A stretch of DNA of 64,000 nucleotides, from NCBI RefSeq assembly GCF_010131535.1, contig NZ_WUBS01000005.1, positions 62,001 to 126,000 on the forward strand, read 5' to 3'. The translations under genes and the position numbers were made by a program. The stretch comes from Acerihabitans arboris. GTDB lineage: Bacteria > Pseudomonadota > Gammaproteobacteria > Enterobacterales > Enterobacteriaceae. The first letter of the stretch is position 1; every line of letters starts with the position of its first letter. A model generated the notes under the pieces. The model was given only the letters and a program-made list of their open reading frames with translations, searched no databases and was not told the DNA's origin. This document shows, piece after piece, positions 27,301 through 36,233 of the stretch.

Positions 27301-27623
27301 ACAAGGTCAACACCACCGTCTGCAAGAGAAGGCGTTTTTTGTTTGTTGATAGGAGTATGCATATACCGGGAAAAAAAACGGCGGTAATTTTTGGCTAAAG
27401 GCTAAAGGCTAAAGGCTAAAGGCTAAAGGCTAAAGGCTAAAGGCTAAAGGCTAAAGGCTAAAGGCTAAAGGCTAAAGGCTAAAGGCTTATGCCGGATGAC
27501 CTGATTTTCGCTGTGCCAGTTGCATCCCATAATGATTAGCAGTATCTCAATCTATACTTCCTGCCCCTCAACACCAGCAACGCTATAGCTTAATAAAAAA
27601 GCATTGCTAACAGCGACATTTGG
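27301..27623. other. Central segment between the two inverted composite elements
   Basis: About 320 bp with no recognisable gene. It holds the GGCTAAA satellite and AT-richer DNA on either side with T-tracts (27336-27341) and A-tracts (27371-27378 and 27595-27600). No transposase, integrase or reverse-transcriptase frame is present. Confidence 0.6.
27393..27483. repeat. Heptamer satellite (GGCTAAA)13
   Basis: Thirteen exact head-to-tail copies of GGCTAAA with no mismatch, followed by a partial GGCT. It is in non-coding DNA between the two composite elements. Perfect homogeneity suggests recent slippage expansion, so the copy number is likely variable between strains. Confidence 0.97.
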
Positions 27624-27870
27624 GCCGGCATAGAGCGCGCTGACGGAGCCAGTGACCCCGGCACGAGCCGCCGGGAGCGGCTCGAGGCCCGGTTGCGCCG
27701 GGAGCGCATCCGGGCCGGTGCATAACGGGGGAACTGGCGCAGGAAGGCATCGCGCAGCGACGCGCGACCTGCCGGACGCGCGGAGGTCAAGGAGGGTGTC
27801 GCGAAACACCCTCCTTGTCGCTTGCCGGCACCCGGCAATACCAATAACCACCCAACGCAAGGCAAGCGAA
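27624..27870 (-). repeat. Structured tail of right composite element
   Basis: Read on the minus strand, this repeats the layout of the left copy: the constant stretch with the TTGCCGG/CCGGCAA hairpin, a perfect 12-bp hairpin with a 6-nt loop (27788-27817), and a tail ending CTCTATGCCGGC at 27624. The distance from the hairpin to that end motif is 152 bp in both copies. The hairpin stem differs from the left copy at seven of twelve positions, yet every pair is kept. Confidence 0.75.
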
Positions 27871-28069
27871 ACCCTCGCCGGGGTGACATAAACCTTACCG
27901 CAAACCACCCCTCGCCGGGGTGACATAAACCTTACCGCAAACCACCCCTCGCCGGGGTGACATAAACCTTACCGCAAGCCACCCCTCGCCGGGGTGACAT
28001 AAACCTTACCGCAAGCCACCCCTCGCCGGGGCGACATAAAGCTACCGCAAGCGAAACCTTCTTCTCCTT
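27871..28069 (-). repeat. 37-bp tandem repeat array, right composite element
   Basis: The motif TGACATAA or its variant recurs at 27884, 27921, 27958, 27995 and 28032, an exact 37-bp period. On the minus strand the unit reads like the left-hand 38-bp unit (ATGTCACCCCGG, GAGGGG, TTGCGGT), one base shorter. Units within the array are more alike than they are to the left array. Confidence 0.9.
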
Positions 28070-28195
28070 TATCCACAACCTCACGCCGCATAAAGCAGCC
28101 TCAGCCCATGAAAAAACTAAACTAATAGCAGGTATGCTAAAGGGATAACGTGCCCATGAGGCCGGCCCGCCGACAACGGCCTCAACGTGTCGGGC

Positions 28196-29476
28196 TTATT
28201 TGATCTGCGAGGTAAATTCGCGTTTGTCATACCCGGTGTACAACTGGCGCGGACGGGCGATCTTGACGCCGTCGTCATGCATTTCCTTCCAATGGGCAAT
28301 CCAGCCCACGGTGCGCGCCATGGCGAAGATCACGGTAAACATGGTCGACGGAATGCCCATGGCCTTCAGGATAATGCCTGAATAGAAATCCACGTTCGGG
28401 TACAGCTTCTTCTCGATAAAGTAAGGGTCGTGCAGGGCAATATGCTCAAGCTCCATGGCCACCGCCAGCAGATCGTCCGACAGCTTAAGCTCCTTAAGCA
28501 CTTCATGACAGGTCTCGCGCATCACGGTGGCGCGCGGATCGTAGTTCTTATAGACCCGATGACCAAAGCCCATCAGGCGGAAGGAATCGTTTTTGTCCTT
28601 GGCGCGTTCAATAAACGCCGGGATATGCTCGACGCTCGAAATCTCTTCCAGCATGCGCAGGGTCGCCTCGTTGGCGCCGCCATGGGCCGGCCCCCACAAC
28701 GAGGCAATGCCCGCAGCGATACAGGCAAACGGATTGGCGCCCGACGAACCGGCGGTACGCACGGTAGAGGTCGACGCGTTTTGCTCGTGATCCGCGTGCA
28801 GGATTAAAATCCGGTCCATGGCGCGTTCCAGCACCGGGTTCACCACGTACTCCTCGCACGGGGTGGAGAACATCATATGCAGGAAGTTACCGGCATAAGA
28901 AAGATCGTTACGCGGATACACAAACGGCTGGCCGATGGAATATTTGTAACACATCGCGGCAACCGTCGGCATTTTGGACAATAAACGGAACGCCGCGATT
29001 TCACGGTGGCGCTCCACGTTTACGTCCAGCGAGTCATGATAGAAGGCCGCCAGCGCGCCGGTCACGCCGCACAGTACCGCCATCGGATGCGAATCGCGGC
29101 GAAAGCCGTTGAACAGACGGGTGATCTGCTCGTGCACCATGGTATGGCGGGTCACGATATCGCGGAATTCATCATACTGCTCCCTGGTCGGCGCTTCGCC
29201 GTTCAGCAGGATATAGCAGACTTCAAGAAAGTTGGAGTGCAGGGCCAGTTGATCAATAGGAAAGCCGCGATGCAGCAAAATGCCTTCGTCACCGTCGATA
29301 TAGGTTATTTTTGATTCACAGGACGCGGTGGAGGTAAAGCCGGGATCAAAGGTAAAATAGCCCTTGCCGCCCAGGGTGCGGATATCGATTTCTTTGGCAC
29401 CCAGGGTGCCGGTCAACACATCCAGTTCGATTGGCGCTTCCCCGGGTAGGTTCAGTGTCGCTTTATTGTCTGCCAT
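28196..29476 (-). CDS. gltA: Citrate synthase
   Basis: Condenses acetyl-CoA and oxaloacetate to citrate, the entry step of the TCA cycle. It is 426 residues (E. coli 427) and of the hexameric, NADH-inhibited type found in enterobacteria. The catalytic region shows [15 protein letters not shown] and [14 protein letters not shown], with the active-site histidines in these two motifs and the aspartate further on. A GGAGAT ribosome site precedes the ATG. It is divergent from sdhCDAB across a 634-bp control region. Downstream lies the repeat region. Confidence 0.98.
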   Translation of the reverse strand: MADNKATLNLPGEAPIELDVLTGTLGAKEIDIRTLGGKGYFTFDPGFTSTASCESKITYIDGDEGILLHRGFPIDQLALHSNFLEVCYILLNGEAPTREQYDEFRDIVTRHTMVHEQITRLFNGFRRDSHPMAVLCGVTGALAAFYHDSLDVNVERHREIAAFRLLSKMPTVAAMCYKYSIGQPFVYPRNDLSYAGNFLHMMFSTPCEEYVVNPVLERAMDRILILHADHEQNASTSTVRTAGSSGANPFACIAAGIASLWGPAHGGANEATLRMLEEISSVEHIPAFIERAKDKNDSFRLMGFGHRVYKNYDPRATVMRETCHEVLKELKLSDDLLAVAMELEHIALHDPYFIEKKLYPNVDFYSGIILKAMGIPSTMFTVIFAMARTVGWIAHWKEMHDDGVKIARPRQLYTGYDKREFTSQIK

Positions 29477-30110
29477 TACTATCTCCTTAGCGCTTTTATG
29501 ATAAATCTCCCACCATAGGGTACCGGCATGCCTGCGGGGCCTTGCGCTTTTATTGTCAGCCCGTCGCTCTGGCTTAACGTGATGCAGGGTACAGAGCTTA
29601 AGGATGGTGCAAGTTATTCCCGTCCAGGATGAAAGAACGGCTTCCTTGGTTGTTAAAGATTCACAGATATTAATTTTAGCTATTTAACAGATACCTTAAC
29701 CGCGAAGATTAAGACCCACTTCACACTGTTGCATAATCTTTGCCGTGGCGGAAGCGTCTCGACCATTACTTGAGTTGGTTATAGCATATCCACCGCGTCA
29801 TTTGTAATTGAATTGTTGCTTTTTTGTCAATGCGGTTATATAGATTTAAGGTAATTGTAAAATTCGTGACCCAGGTCACTAATCAGCCTAAATGTTACCA
29901 AACAAATTGTAGGGTAATTGTAATCATAATGTGAAAGCCATATACTTCCCGAAGGTCTCCGGAAGTCCCTGTTGTAGGAGCACCCAGCGTTATTCAACGC
30001 GTCATTTAAGCACAAGGGATTTGTTTATTGAGCACATGACGTGTCATGGTTAGCCTTAACGCTGTCTGAATCCACCCAGGACCGGAGGAAGGAAAAATAA
30101 TAATAGCTGT
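29477..30110. promoter_or_regulatory. gltA-sdhC divergent control region
   Basis: This 634-bp non-coding region must hold the promoters of gltA and sdhCDAB-sucABCD. ArcA-like repeats of the GTTAA/TTAAC type occur near 29645-29700 (TTGTTAAAG, ATTTAACAG, CCTTAACCG), which fits repression of TCA genes under low oxygen. A GTGACC-CA-GGTCAC inverted repeat spans 29866-29879; its binding protein is not known to me. A second dyad, CATGAC-GT-GTCATG, lies near 30036. The sites are read by eye. Confidence 0.55.
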
Positions 30111-30500
30111 GTGGGCAAAACCGTGAAAAAACAAAGACCTGTCAACTTGGATCTGCAAACGATCCGGTTTCCCGTTACTGCGATAGCTTCTATTCTCCAC
30201 CGTGTCAGCGGTGTCATCATGTTCGTGGCCATCGGTATCCTGCTTTGGATCCTCGGGTTGTCACTCTCCTCCTCCGACGGCTTTTCCGCGGCCGCAGCCA
30301 TGATGGACAGCTTCATCGTGAAGTTCATTATGTGGGGTATTTTAACCGCGCTGGCGTATCACGTCATCGGTGGAATTCGCCATATGCTCATGGATTTCGG
30401 CTATCTGGATGAGACGTTTGCCATGGGTAAATTGACGGCAAATGTTACATTTGTGATCACTGTCGTGCTTTCAATTCTGGCTGGAGTACTCGTATGGTAA
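30111..30500 (+). CDS. sdhC: Succinate dehydrogenase cytochrome b556 subunit
   Basis: Membrane anchor of complex II that binds heme b and ubiquinone with SdhD. It is 129 residues, like E. coli SdhC, with three transmembrane helices. The motifs [27 protein letters not shown] (quinone-site Ser/Arg) and [13 protein letters not shown], with the heme-ligand His, are present. The start is GTG. The clearest ribosome site, GGAGGAAGG, lies about 18 bases upstream, unusually far, so a start at the in-frame GTG at 30123 is also possible. Confidence 0.95.
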   Translation: MGKTVKKQRPVNLDLQTIRFPVTAIASILHRVSGVIMFVAIGILLWILGLSLSSSDGFSAAAAMMDSFIVKFIMWGILTALAYHVIGGIRHMLMDFGYLDETFAMGKLTANVTFVITVVLSILAGVLVW

Positions 30501-30841
30501 GCAATGCTTCGGCACTGGGACGTAACGGAGTTCATGAGTGGTTATTGGTTCGCGCTTCCGCCATCGTAATCTGCCTGTACATCATCTATCTGCTCGGGTT
30601 TGTCGTGTTCGCCGACGGCCTGACCTACGATGTCTGGCGCGGTTTCTTCGCTTTACCCATGACGAAAGTCTTTACCCTGCTGGCTCTGTTATCCGTCCTG
30701 GTGCATACCTGGATCGGCATGTGGCAGGTATTAACGGATTACATCAAATTATTGGCGCTGCGCCTGATGCTGCAACTGGCGATCGTCATTACCTTATTGG
30801 TGTATTTATTATATGGAACTGTCGTGGTGTGGGGTGCGTAA
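30494..30841 (+). CDS. sdhD: Succinate dehydrogenase membrane anchor subunit
   Basis: Second membrane subunit of complex II, with three helices. It provides a heme ligand and part of the quinone site. It is 115 residues, the same as in E. coli. It carries [16 protein letters not shown], the usual conserved helix, and [14 protein letters not shown] at the N-terminus. It overlaps sdhC by seven bases and abuts sdhA directly, as expected for a tightly coupled operon. Confidence 0.96.
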   Translation: MVSNASALGRNGVHEWLLVRASAIVICLYIIYLLGFVVFADGLTYDVWRGFFALPMTKVFTLLALLSVLVHTWIGMWQVLTDYIKLLALRLMLQLAIVITLLVYLLYGTVVVWGA

Positions 30842-32608
30842 ATGAGCTTGCCAGTAAGAGAATTTGACGCCGTTGTCGTCGGGGCCGGCGGTGCCGGAAT
30901 GCGCGCCGCGCTGCAAATTTCACAAATGGGCCTGTCCTGCGCCCTGGTTTCCAAAGTATTTCCCACCCGTTCCCATACGGTGTCCGCGCAGGGCGGCATC
31001 ACCGTCGCCCTGGGCAATACCCATGAGGACGACTGGCAATGGCATATGTATGACACCGTCAAGGGCTCCGATTATATCGGCGACCAGGACGCCATTGAAT
31101 ACATGTGCAAGACCGGCCCGGAGGCGGTGCTGGAGCTTGAACATATGGGCCTGCCGTTTTCCCGCCTGGACGACGGGCGCATCTACCAGCGCCCCTTCGG
31201 CGGCCAGTCCCTCAACTACGGCGGCGGACAGGCGGCGCGTACCGCCGCCGCCGCCGACCGTACCGGCCATGCCTTATTGCATACGTTGTATCAGCAGAAC
31301 CTGAAAAACCATACCACCATCTTCTCCGAATGGTATGCGCTCGATCTGGTGAAAAACCAGGACGGCGCCTTTGTCGGCTGTACCGCGCTGTGCATTGAAA
31401 CCGGCGAAGTGGTCTATTTCAAGGCCAAGGCCACCATCCTGGCCACCGGCGGCGCCGGGCGCATCTACCAGTCCACCACCAACGCCCATATCAATACCGG
31501 CGACGGCATCGGCATGGCGCTGCGCGCCGGCGTGCCGGTGCAGGATATGGAAATGTGGCAATTCCACCCTACCGGTATCGCCGGCGCCGGGGTGCTGGTG
31601 ACCGAAGGCTGCCGCGGCGAGGGCGGCTATCTGCTGAACAAGGACGGCGAACGCTTTATGGAACGCTATGCGCCCAACGCCAAGGATTTGGCCGGCCGCG
31701 ACGTCGTCGCGCGCTCCATTATGATTGAAATCCGCGAAGGCCGCGGCTGCGACGGTCCGCTGGGGCCGCACGTCAAGCTCAAGCTTGATCACCTGGGCAA
31801 GGACGTGCTGGAATCGCGCCTGCCGGGCATCCTGGAATTATCCCGCACCTTCGCCCATGTCGACCCGATAAAAGATCCGATCCCGGTCATCCCCACCTGC
31901 CACTATATGATGGGCGGCATTCCCACCAAGGTGACCGGCCAGGCGGTGACGGTGGACGCCCAGGGCAAGGATGTGGTGATCCCCGGCCTGTTCGCGGTGG
32001 GCGAGATTGCCTGCGTGTCGGTCCATGGCGCCAACCGCCTGGGCGGTAATTCCCTGCTGGATCTGGTGGTGTTCGGCCGCTCGGCCGGGATGCATCTGCA
32101 GGAATCCCTGGCGGAGCAGGGGCCGTTGCGCGACGCCGGCGACGACGACATCGGCGCCTCCCTGGCGCGCTATAATCGCTGGAACAACAACCGTACCGGC
32201 GAAAACCCGGTGGACATTCGCAAAGATCTGCAGGCGTGCATGCAGAATAACTTTTCGGTGTTCCGCGAAGGTGACGCCATGGCCAAGGGCCTGGCCGAGT
32301 TGAAGACCATCCGCGAGCGGCTCAATGACGCCCGCCTGGACGATACCTCGACTGAATTTAATACCCAACGGGTGGAATGCCTGGAGCTGGATAACCTGAT
32401 GGAAACCGCCTATTCCACGGCGGTGGCCGCCAATTACCGCACCGAAAGCCGTGGCGCCCACAGCCGCTTCGATTTCCCGGATCGGGATGACGAGCATTGG
32501 CTATGCCACAGCCTGTATCTGCCGGAAAGCGATACCATGACCCGTCGCGAGGTTAACATGCAGCCGATATTACGCCCGGCGTTCCCGCCGAAAGTGCGTA
32601 CCTACTAA
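30842..32608 (+). CDS. sdhA: Succinate dehydrogenase flavoprotein subunit
   Basis: Catalytic subunit of complex II that oxidises succinate to fumarate with covalently bound FAD. It is 588 residues, identical in length to E. coli SdhA. The N-terminal dinucleotide fold [14 protein letters not shown] is followed by the FAD-linking His in [10 protein letters not shown]. The catalytic region [21 protein letters not shown] and the substrate-binding [18 protein letters not shown] come next. It follows sdhD without a gap. Confidence 0.98.
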   Translation: MSLPVREFDAVVVGAGGAGMRAALQISQMGLSCALVSKVFPTRSHTVSAQGGITVALGNTHEDDWQWHMYDTVKGSDYIGDQDAIEYMCKTGPEAVLELEHMGLPFSRLDDGRIYQRPFGGQSLNYGGGQAARTAAAADRTGHALLHTLYQQNLKNHTTIFSEWYALDLVKNQDGAFVGCTALCIETGEVVYFKAKATILATGGAGRIYQSTTNAHINTGDGIGMALRAGVPVQDMEMWQFHPTGIAGAGVLVTEGCRGEGGYLLNKDGERFMERYAPNAKDLAGRDVVARSIMIEIREGRGCDGPLGPHVKLKLDHLGKDVLESRLPGILELSRTFAHVDPIKDPIPVIPTCHYMMGGIPTKVTGQAVTVDAQGKDVVIPGLFAVGEIACVSVHGANRLGGNSLLDLVVFGRSAGMHLQESLAEQGPLRDAGDDDIGASLARYNRWNNNRTGENPVDIRKDLQACMQNNFSVFREGDAMAKGLAELKTIRERLNDARLDDTSTEFNTQRVECLELDNLMETAYSTAVAANYRTESRGAHSRFDFPDRDDEHWLCHSLYLPESDTMTRREVNMQPILRPAFPPKVRTY

Positions 32609-32625
32609 AGGCAGAGGGCTTAGTA

Positions 32626-33342
32626 ATGAAAGTGGAATTTTCAGTTTATCGCTATAATCCTGATGTCGACGACAAGCCGCGCATGCAGGATTACCAGCTG
32701 GATGTCGGTGAAGGCCACGACATGATGCTGTTGGATGCGTTAATCCAATTGAAAGAATCGGATCCGACACTGGCGTTTCGCCGCTCATGCCGCGAAGGCG
32801 TCTGCGGCTCCGACGGCGTGAATATGAACGGCAAAAACGGCCTGGCCTGCATCACGCCGCTATCCGCCCTGCGCAAGGGCAATAACAAAGTCGTCATCCG
32901 TCCGCTGCCCGGGCTGCCGGTGGTGCGTGATTTGGTGGTGGACATGGGCCAGTTCTATGCCCAGTATGAGAAGATAAAGCCTTACCTGTTGAATAACGGC
33001 AGGAATCCACCGGCGCGGGAGCATTTGCAAAGTCCGCAGGAACGGGAAAAACTGGACGGGTTGTACGAATGCATCCTCTGCGCCTGTTGTTCAACCTCCT
33101 GCCCGTCCTACTGGTGGAATCCGGATAAATTTATCGGTCCGGCCGGCCTGTTGGCGTCTTACCGTTTCCTGATTGACAGCCGCGACACGGAAAGGGCGGC
33201 GCGGCTGGATGAGTTGAACGATGCTTTCAGCGTATTCCGCTGCCACAGCATCATGAATTGTGTCAGCGTATGTCCCAAAGGGCTGAACCCGACCAAAGCC
33301 ATCGGGCATATCAAGAGCATGCTGGTACAGCACAGCGCCTGA
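32626..33342 (+). CDS. sdhB: Succinate dehydrogenase iron-sulfur subunit
   Basis: Electron-transfer subunit of complex II with three Fe-S clusters. It is 238 residues. The 2Fe-2S ligands are in CREGVCGSDGVNMNGKNGLAC, the 4Fe-4S ligands in CILCACCSTSCP, and the 3Fe-4S ligands in CHSIMNCVSVCPKGLNP. It sits between SdhA and the SdhCD anchor on the inner face of the membrane. It is the last sdh gene, and sucA follows after 68 bp. Confidence 0.98.
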   Translation: MKVEFSVYRYNPDVDDKPRMQDYQLDVGEGHDMMLLDALIQLKESDPTLAFRRSCREGVCGSDGVNMNGKNGLACITPLSALRKGNNKVVIRPLPGLPVVRDLVVDMGQFYAQYEKIKPYLLNNGRNPPAREHLQSPQEREKLDGLYECILCACCSTSCPSYWWNPDKFIGPAGLLASYRFLIDSRDTERAARLDELNDAFSVFRCHSIMNCVSVCPKGLNPTKAIGHIKSMLVQHSA

Positions 33343-33410
33343 TAGTAAAGGCAAATACGTTACATGTTAACCACGGCGAAAACTGAAGCTATCAAGCTTA
33401 AGGGATCATA

Positions 33411-36218
33411 ATGCAGAACGGCGCAATGAAGGCCTGGCTGGATTCCTCCTACCTGGCGGGGGCGAACCAGTCCTACATAGAGCAGCTCTATGAAGACTTT
33501 TTAACGGATCCTGATTCCGTCGACGATAGCTGGGGTTCGATTTTTAAACAGCTCCCCACCGCCGGCGTCAGTCCCGATCAACTTCACTCCAAAACCCGGG
33601 ATTATTTCCGGCGCCTGGCCAAGGACGCGACCCGCTACGCGTCCACGGTTAACGACCCGGACAACGATTCCAAGCAGGTCAAAGTCCTGCAGCTTATCAA
33701 CGCGTTCCGTTTTCGCGGCCACCAGCATGCCAACCTTGACCCGCTCGGATTATGGAAGCAGGAAACGGTACCCGATTTAAACCCGGCTTTCCATAATCTT
33801 ACCGAAGCCGATTTCCAGGAAACCTTCAACGTCGGTTCCTTTGCCATCGGCAAGGAAACCATGAAGCTGGCCGACCTTTACGACGCGCTGAAACGCACCT
33901 ATTGCGGCTCCATCGGCGCCGAATATATGCATATCACCAATACCGAGGAGAAACGCTGGATTCAACAGCATATCGAATCGGTGGTGGGGCAGCCGAGCTT
34001 CGATCTCGACGAAAAGAAACGTTTCCTGGGCGAACTGACGGCGGCCGAAGGCATCGAGCGTTACCTGGGGGCGAAGTTCCCCGGCGCCAAACGGTTCTCC
34101 CTCGAAGGCGGCGACGCGCTGATCCCGATGCTGAAGGAAATGATCCGTTATGCCGGCAAGAACGGCACCCGGGAAGTGGTGCTGGGCATGGCGCACCGCG
34201 GCCGCCTGAACGTGCTGATCAACGTGCTGGGCAAAAAGCCGCAGGACCTGTTCGATGAATTCGCCGGCAAGCATAAAGAACATTTGGGCACCGGCGATGT
34301 TAAATACCACCAGGGGTTTTCCTCCGACGTGGAAACCGAGGGCGGCATTGTCCACCTGGCCCTGGCGTTCAACCCGTCGCACCTGGAGATTGTCAGCCCG
34401 GTGGTGGGCGGCTCGGTGCGCGCGCGTATCGACCGGCTCGGCGAGCAGAGCAGCAAAATGGTGTTGCCGATTACCCTGCACGGGGATGCGGCCATCAGCG
34501 GGCAGGGCGTGGTGCAGGAAACCCTGAACATGTCCAAGGCGCGCGGTTATGACGTCGGCGGCACGGTAAGGATCGTGGTCAACAACCAGGTCGGCTTTAC
34601 CACCTCCAATCCCCATGACGCCCGCTCAACCCAGTATTGCACCGACATCGCCAAGATGGTCCAGGCGCCGATTTTCCATGTCAACGCCGATGATCCGGAA
34701 GCGGTGGCGTTCGTCACCCGCGTGGCGCTGGATTTCCGCAACACCTTTAAGCGCGACGTGATGGTCGACCTGGTGTGCTACCGCCGCCACGGCCATAACG
34801 AGGCGGACGAACCCAGCGCTACCCAGCCGCTGATGTACCACAAGATCAAGAAACATCCGACGCCGCGCAAGATCTACGCCGATCGGCTGGAACGCGATCG
34901 GATCGCCACCCTGGAAGACGCGACCGAAATGGTCAATCTCTACCGCGACGCGCTGGATCGCGGCGAGTGCGTGGTGAAAGAGTGGCGGCCGATGAACATG
35001 CATTCCTTTACCTGGCAGCGGTTCCTGAATCACGATTGGGACGAGGCTTATCCCAGCGAAGTTGATCCCAAGCGCCTGCAGGAACTGGCCCGCCGCATCA
35101 GCGAAGTGCCGGAAGGCGTGGAGATGCAGCCGCGGGTGGCAAAAATCTACAACGATCGCGCACTGATGGCCGCCGGCAGCAAGCCGTTTGACTGGGGCGG
35201 CGCCGAAACCCTGGCGTATGCCACCCTGGTGGACGAAGGCGTGCCGATTCGCCTGTCCGGCGAGGATACCGCGCGCGGCACCTTTTTCCATCGCCACGCG
35301 GTGGTGCACAACCAGAAAAACGGCTCCACCTATACTCCCCTGGGCCATGTGCATAACGGCCAGGGCACGTTCCGGGTCTGGGACTCCGTGCTGTCGGAAG
35401 AGGCGGTGCTGGCGTTTGAGTACGGCTACGCCACCGCCGAGCCCCGCACCCTGGTGATCTGGGAAGCGCAGTTCGGCGATTTCGCCAACGGCGCCCAGGT
35501 GGTGATCGACCAGTTTATCAGCTCCGGCGAGCAGAAATGGGGACGGATGTGCGGGCTGGTGATGCTGCTGCCCCACGGCTACGAGGGGCAGGGACCGGAG
35601 CACTCCTCTGCCCGCCTGGAACGTTATCTGCAACTGTGCGCCGAGCAGAATATGCAGGTCTGCGTCCCATCCACGCCGGCGCAGGTTTACCATATGCTGC
35701 GGCGCCAGGCGTTGCGCAACATGCGCCGGCCGCTGATTGTGATGTCGCCGAAGTCGCTGCTGCGTCATCCGCTGGCGATTTCGTCGCTGGAGGACATGGC
35801 CAACGGCAGCTTCCTGCCGGCCATTGGCGAAATCGACGATTTGGATCCCAAGGGCGTCAAGCGTGTCGTGCTCTGTTCTGGTAAAGTTTATTATGACTTA
35901 CTGGATCAGCGGCGCAAAAACGAGCAGCGGGACGTGGCCATCGTGCGTATCGAACAGCTGTACCCGTTCCCGCACCAGGCCGTGCGGGAGGCGTTGAAAC
36001 CTTTTGCCCATGTGCAGGATTTTATCTGGTGCCAGGAAGAGCCGCTTAATCAGGGCGCCTGGTATTGTAGCCAGCATCATTTCCTTGAGGTTATTACTAG
36101 TGGAGCATCGCTACGTTACGCTGGACGCCCGGCTTCCGCCTCGCCGGCGGTTGGGTATTTGTCCGTGCACCAGACACAACAAAAAAATCTGGTCAATGAC
36201 GCGCTGAACGTTAATTAA
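33411..36218 (+). CDS. sucA: 2-oxoglutarate dehydrogenase E1 component
   Basis: Thiamine-diphosphate enzyme that decarboxylates 2-oxoglutarate and passes the succinyl group to the lipoyl arm of SucB. It is 935 residues (E. coli 933). The N-terminal segment binds E2. The central ThDP region shows GMAHRGRLNVL, GDAAISGQGVVQETLN and the GDG-N-type cofactor motif in VGGTVRIVVNNQVGFTTS. The transketolase-like C-terminal part has SGEDTARGTFFHRHA and HGYEGQGPEHSSARLER. It is co-transcribed with sdh and suc genes in enterobacteria. Confidence 0.98.
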   Translation: MQNGAMKAWLDSSYLAGANQSYIEQLYEDFLTDPDSVDDSWGSIFKQLPTAGVSPDQLHSKTRDYFRRLAKDATRYASTVNDPDNDSKQVKVLQLINAFRFRGHQHANLDPLGLWKQETVPDLNPAFHNLTEADFQETFNVGSFAIGKETMKLADLYDALKRTYCGSIGAEYMHITNTEEKRWIQQHIESVVGQPSFDLDEKKRFLGELTAAEGIERYLGAKFPGAKRFSLEGGDALIPMLKEMIRYAGKNGTREVVLGMAHRGRLNVLINVLGKKPQDLFDEFAGKHKEHLGTGDVKYHQGFSSDVETEGGIVHLALAFNPSHLEIVSPVVGGSVRARIDRLGEQSSKMVLPITLHGDAAISGQGVVQETLNMSKARGYDVGGTVRIVVNNQVGFTTSNPHDARSTQYCTDIAKMVQAPIFHVNADDPEAVAFVTRVALDFRNTFKRDVMVDLVCYRRHGHNEADEPSATQPLMYHKIKKHPTPRKIYADRLERDRIATLEDATEMVNLYRDALDRGECVVKEWRPMNMHSFTWQRFLNHDWDEAYPSEVDPKRLQELARRISEVPEGVEMQPRVAKIYNDRALMAAGSKPFDWGGAETLAYATLVDEGVPIRLSGEDTARGTFFHRHAVVHNQKNGSTYTPLGHVHNGQGTFRVWDSVLSEEAVLAFEYGYATAEPRTLVIWEAQFGDFANGAQVVIDQFISSGEQKWGRMCGLVMLLPHGYEGQGPEHSSARLERYLQLCAEQNMQVCVPSTPAQVYHMLRRQALRNMRRPLIVMSPKSLLRHPLAISSLEDMANGSFLPAIGEIDDLDPKGVKRVVLCSGKVYYDLLDQRRKNEQRDVAIVRIEQLYPFPHQAVREALKPFAHVQDFIWCQEEPLNQGAWYCSQHHFLEVITSGASLRYAGRPASASPAVGYLSVHQTQQKNLVNDALNVN

Positions 36219-36233
36219 ATATAAGGATAGATA

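Noticed and set aside
26842-27398. Three overlapping open frames of 126-181 residues across the left repeat array
   Set aside because: They arise because a 38-bp unit without stops reads through all three frames. Codon changes between the two copies do not look protein-conserving.
26883-28069. CRISPR array
   Set aside because: The 37/38-bp units are directly adjacent with no variable spacers, and no cas genes are present.
34626-35768. Long antisense frame inside sucA (380 residues), and a similar one inside sucC (37634-38767)
   Set aside because: Both are mirror frames of conserved genes in GC-rich DNA, where third-position bias keeps the antisense frame open.
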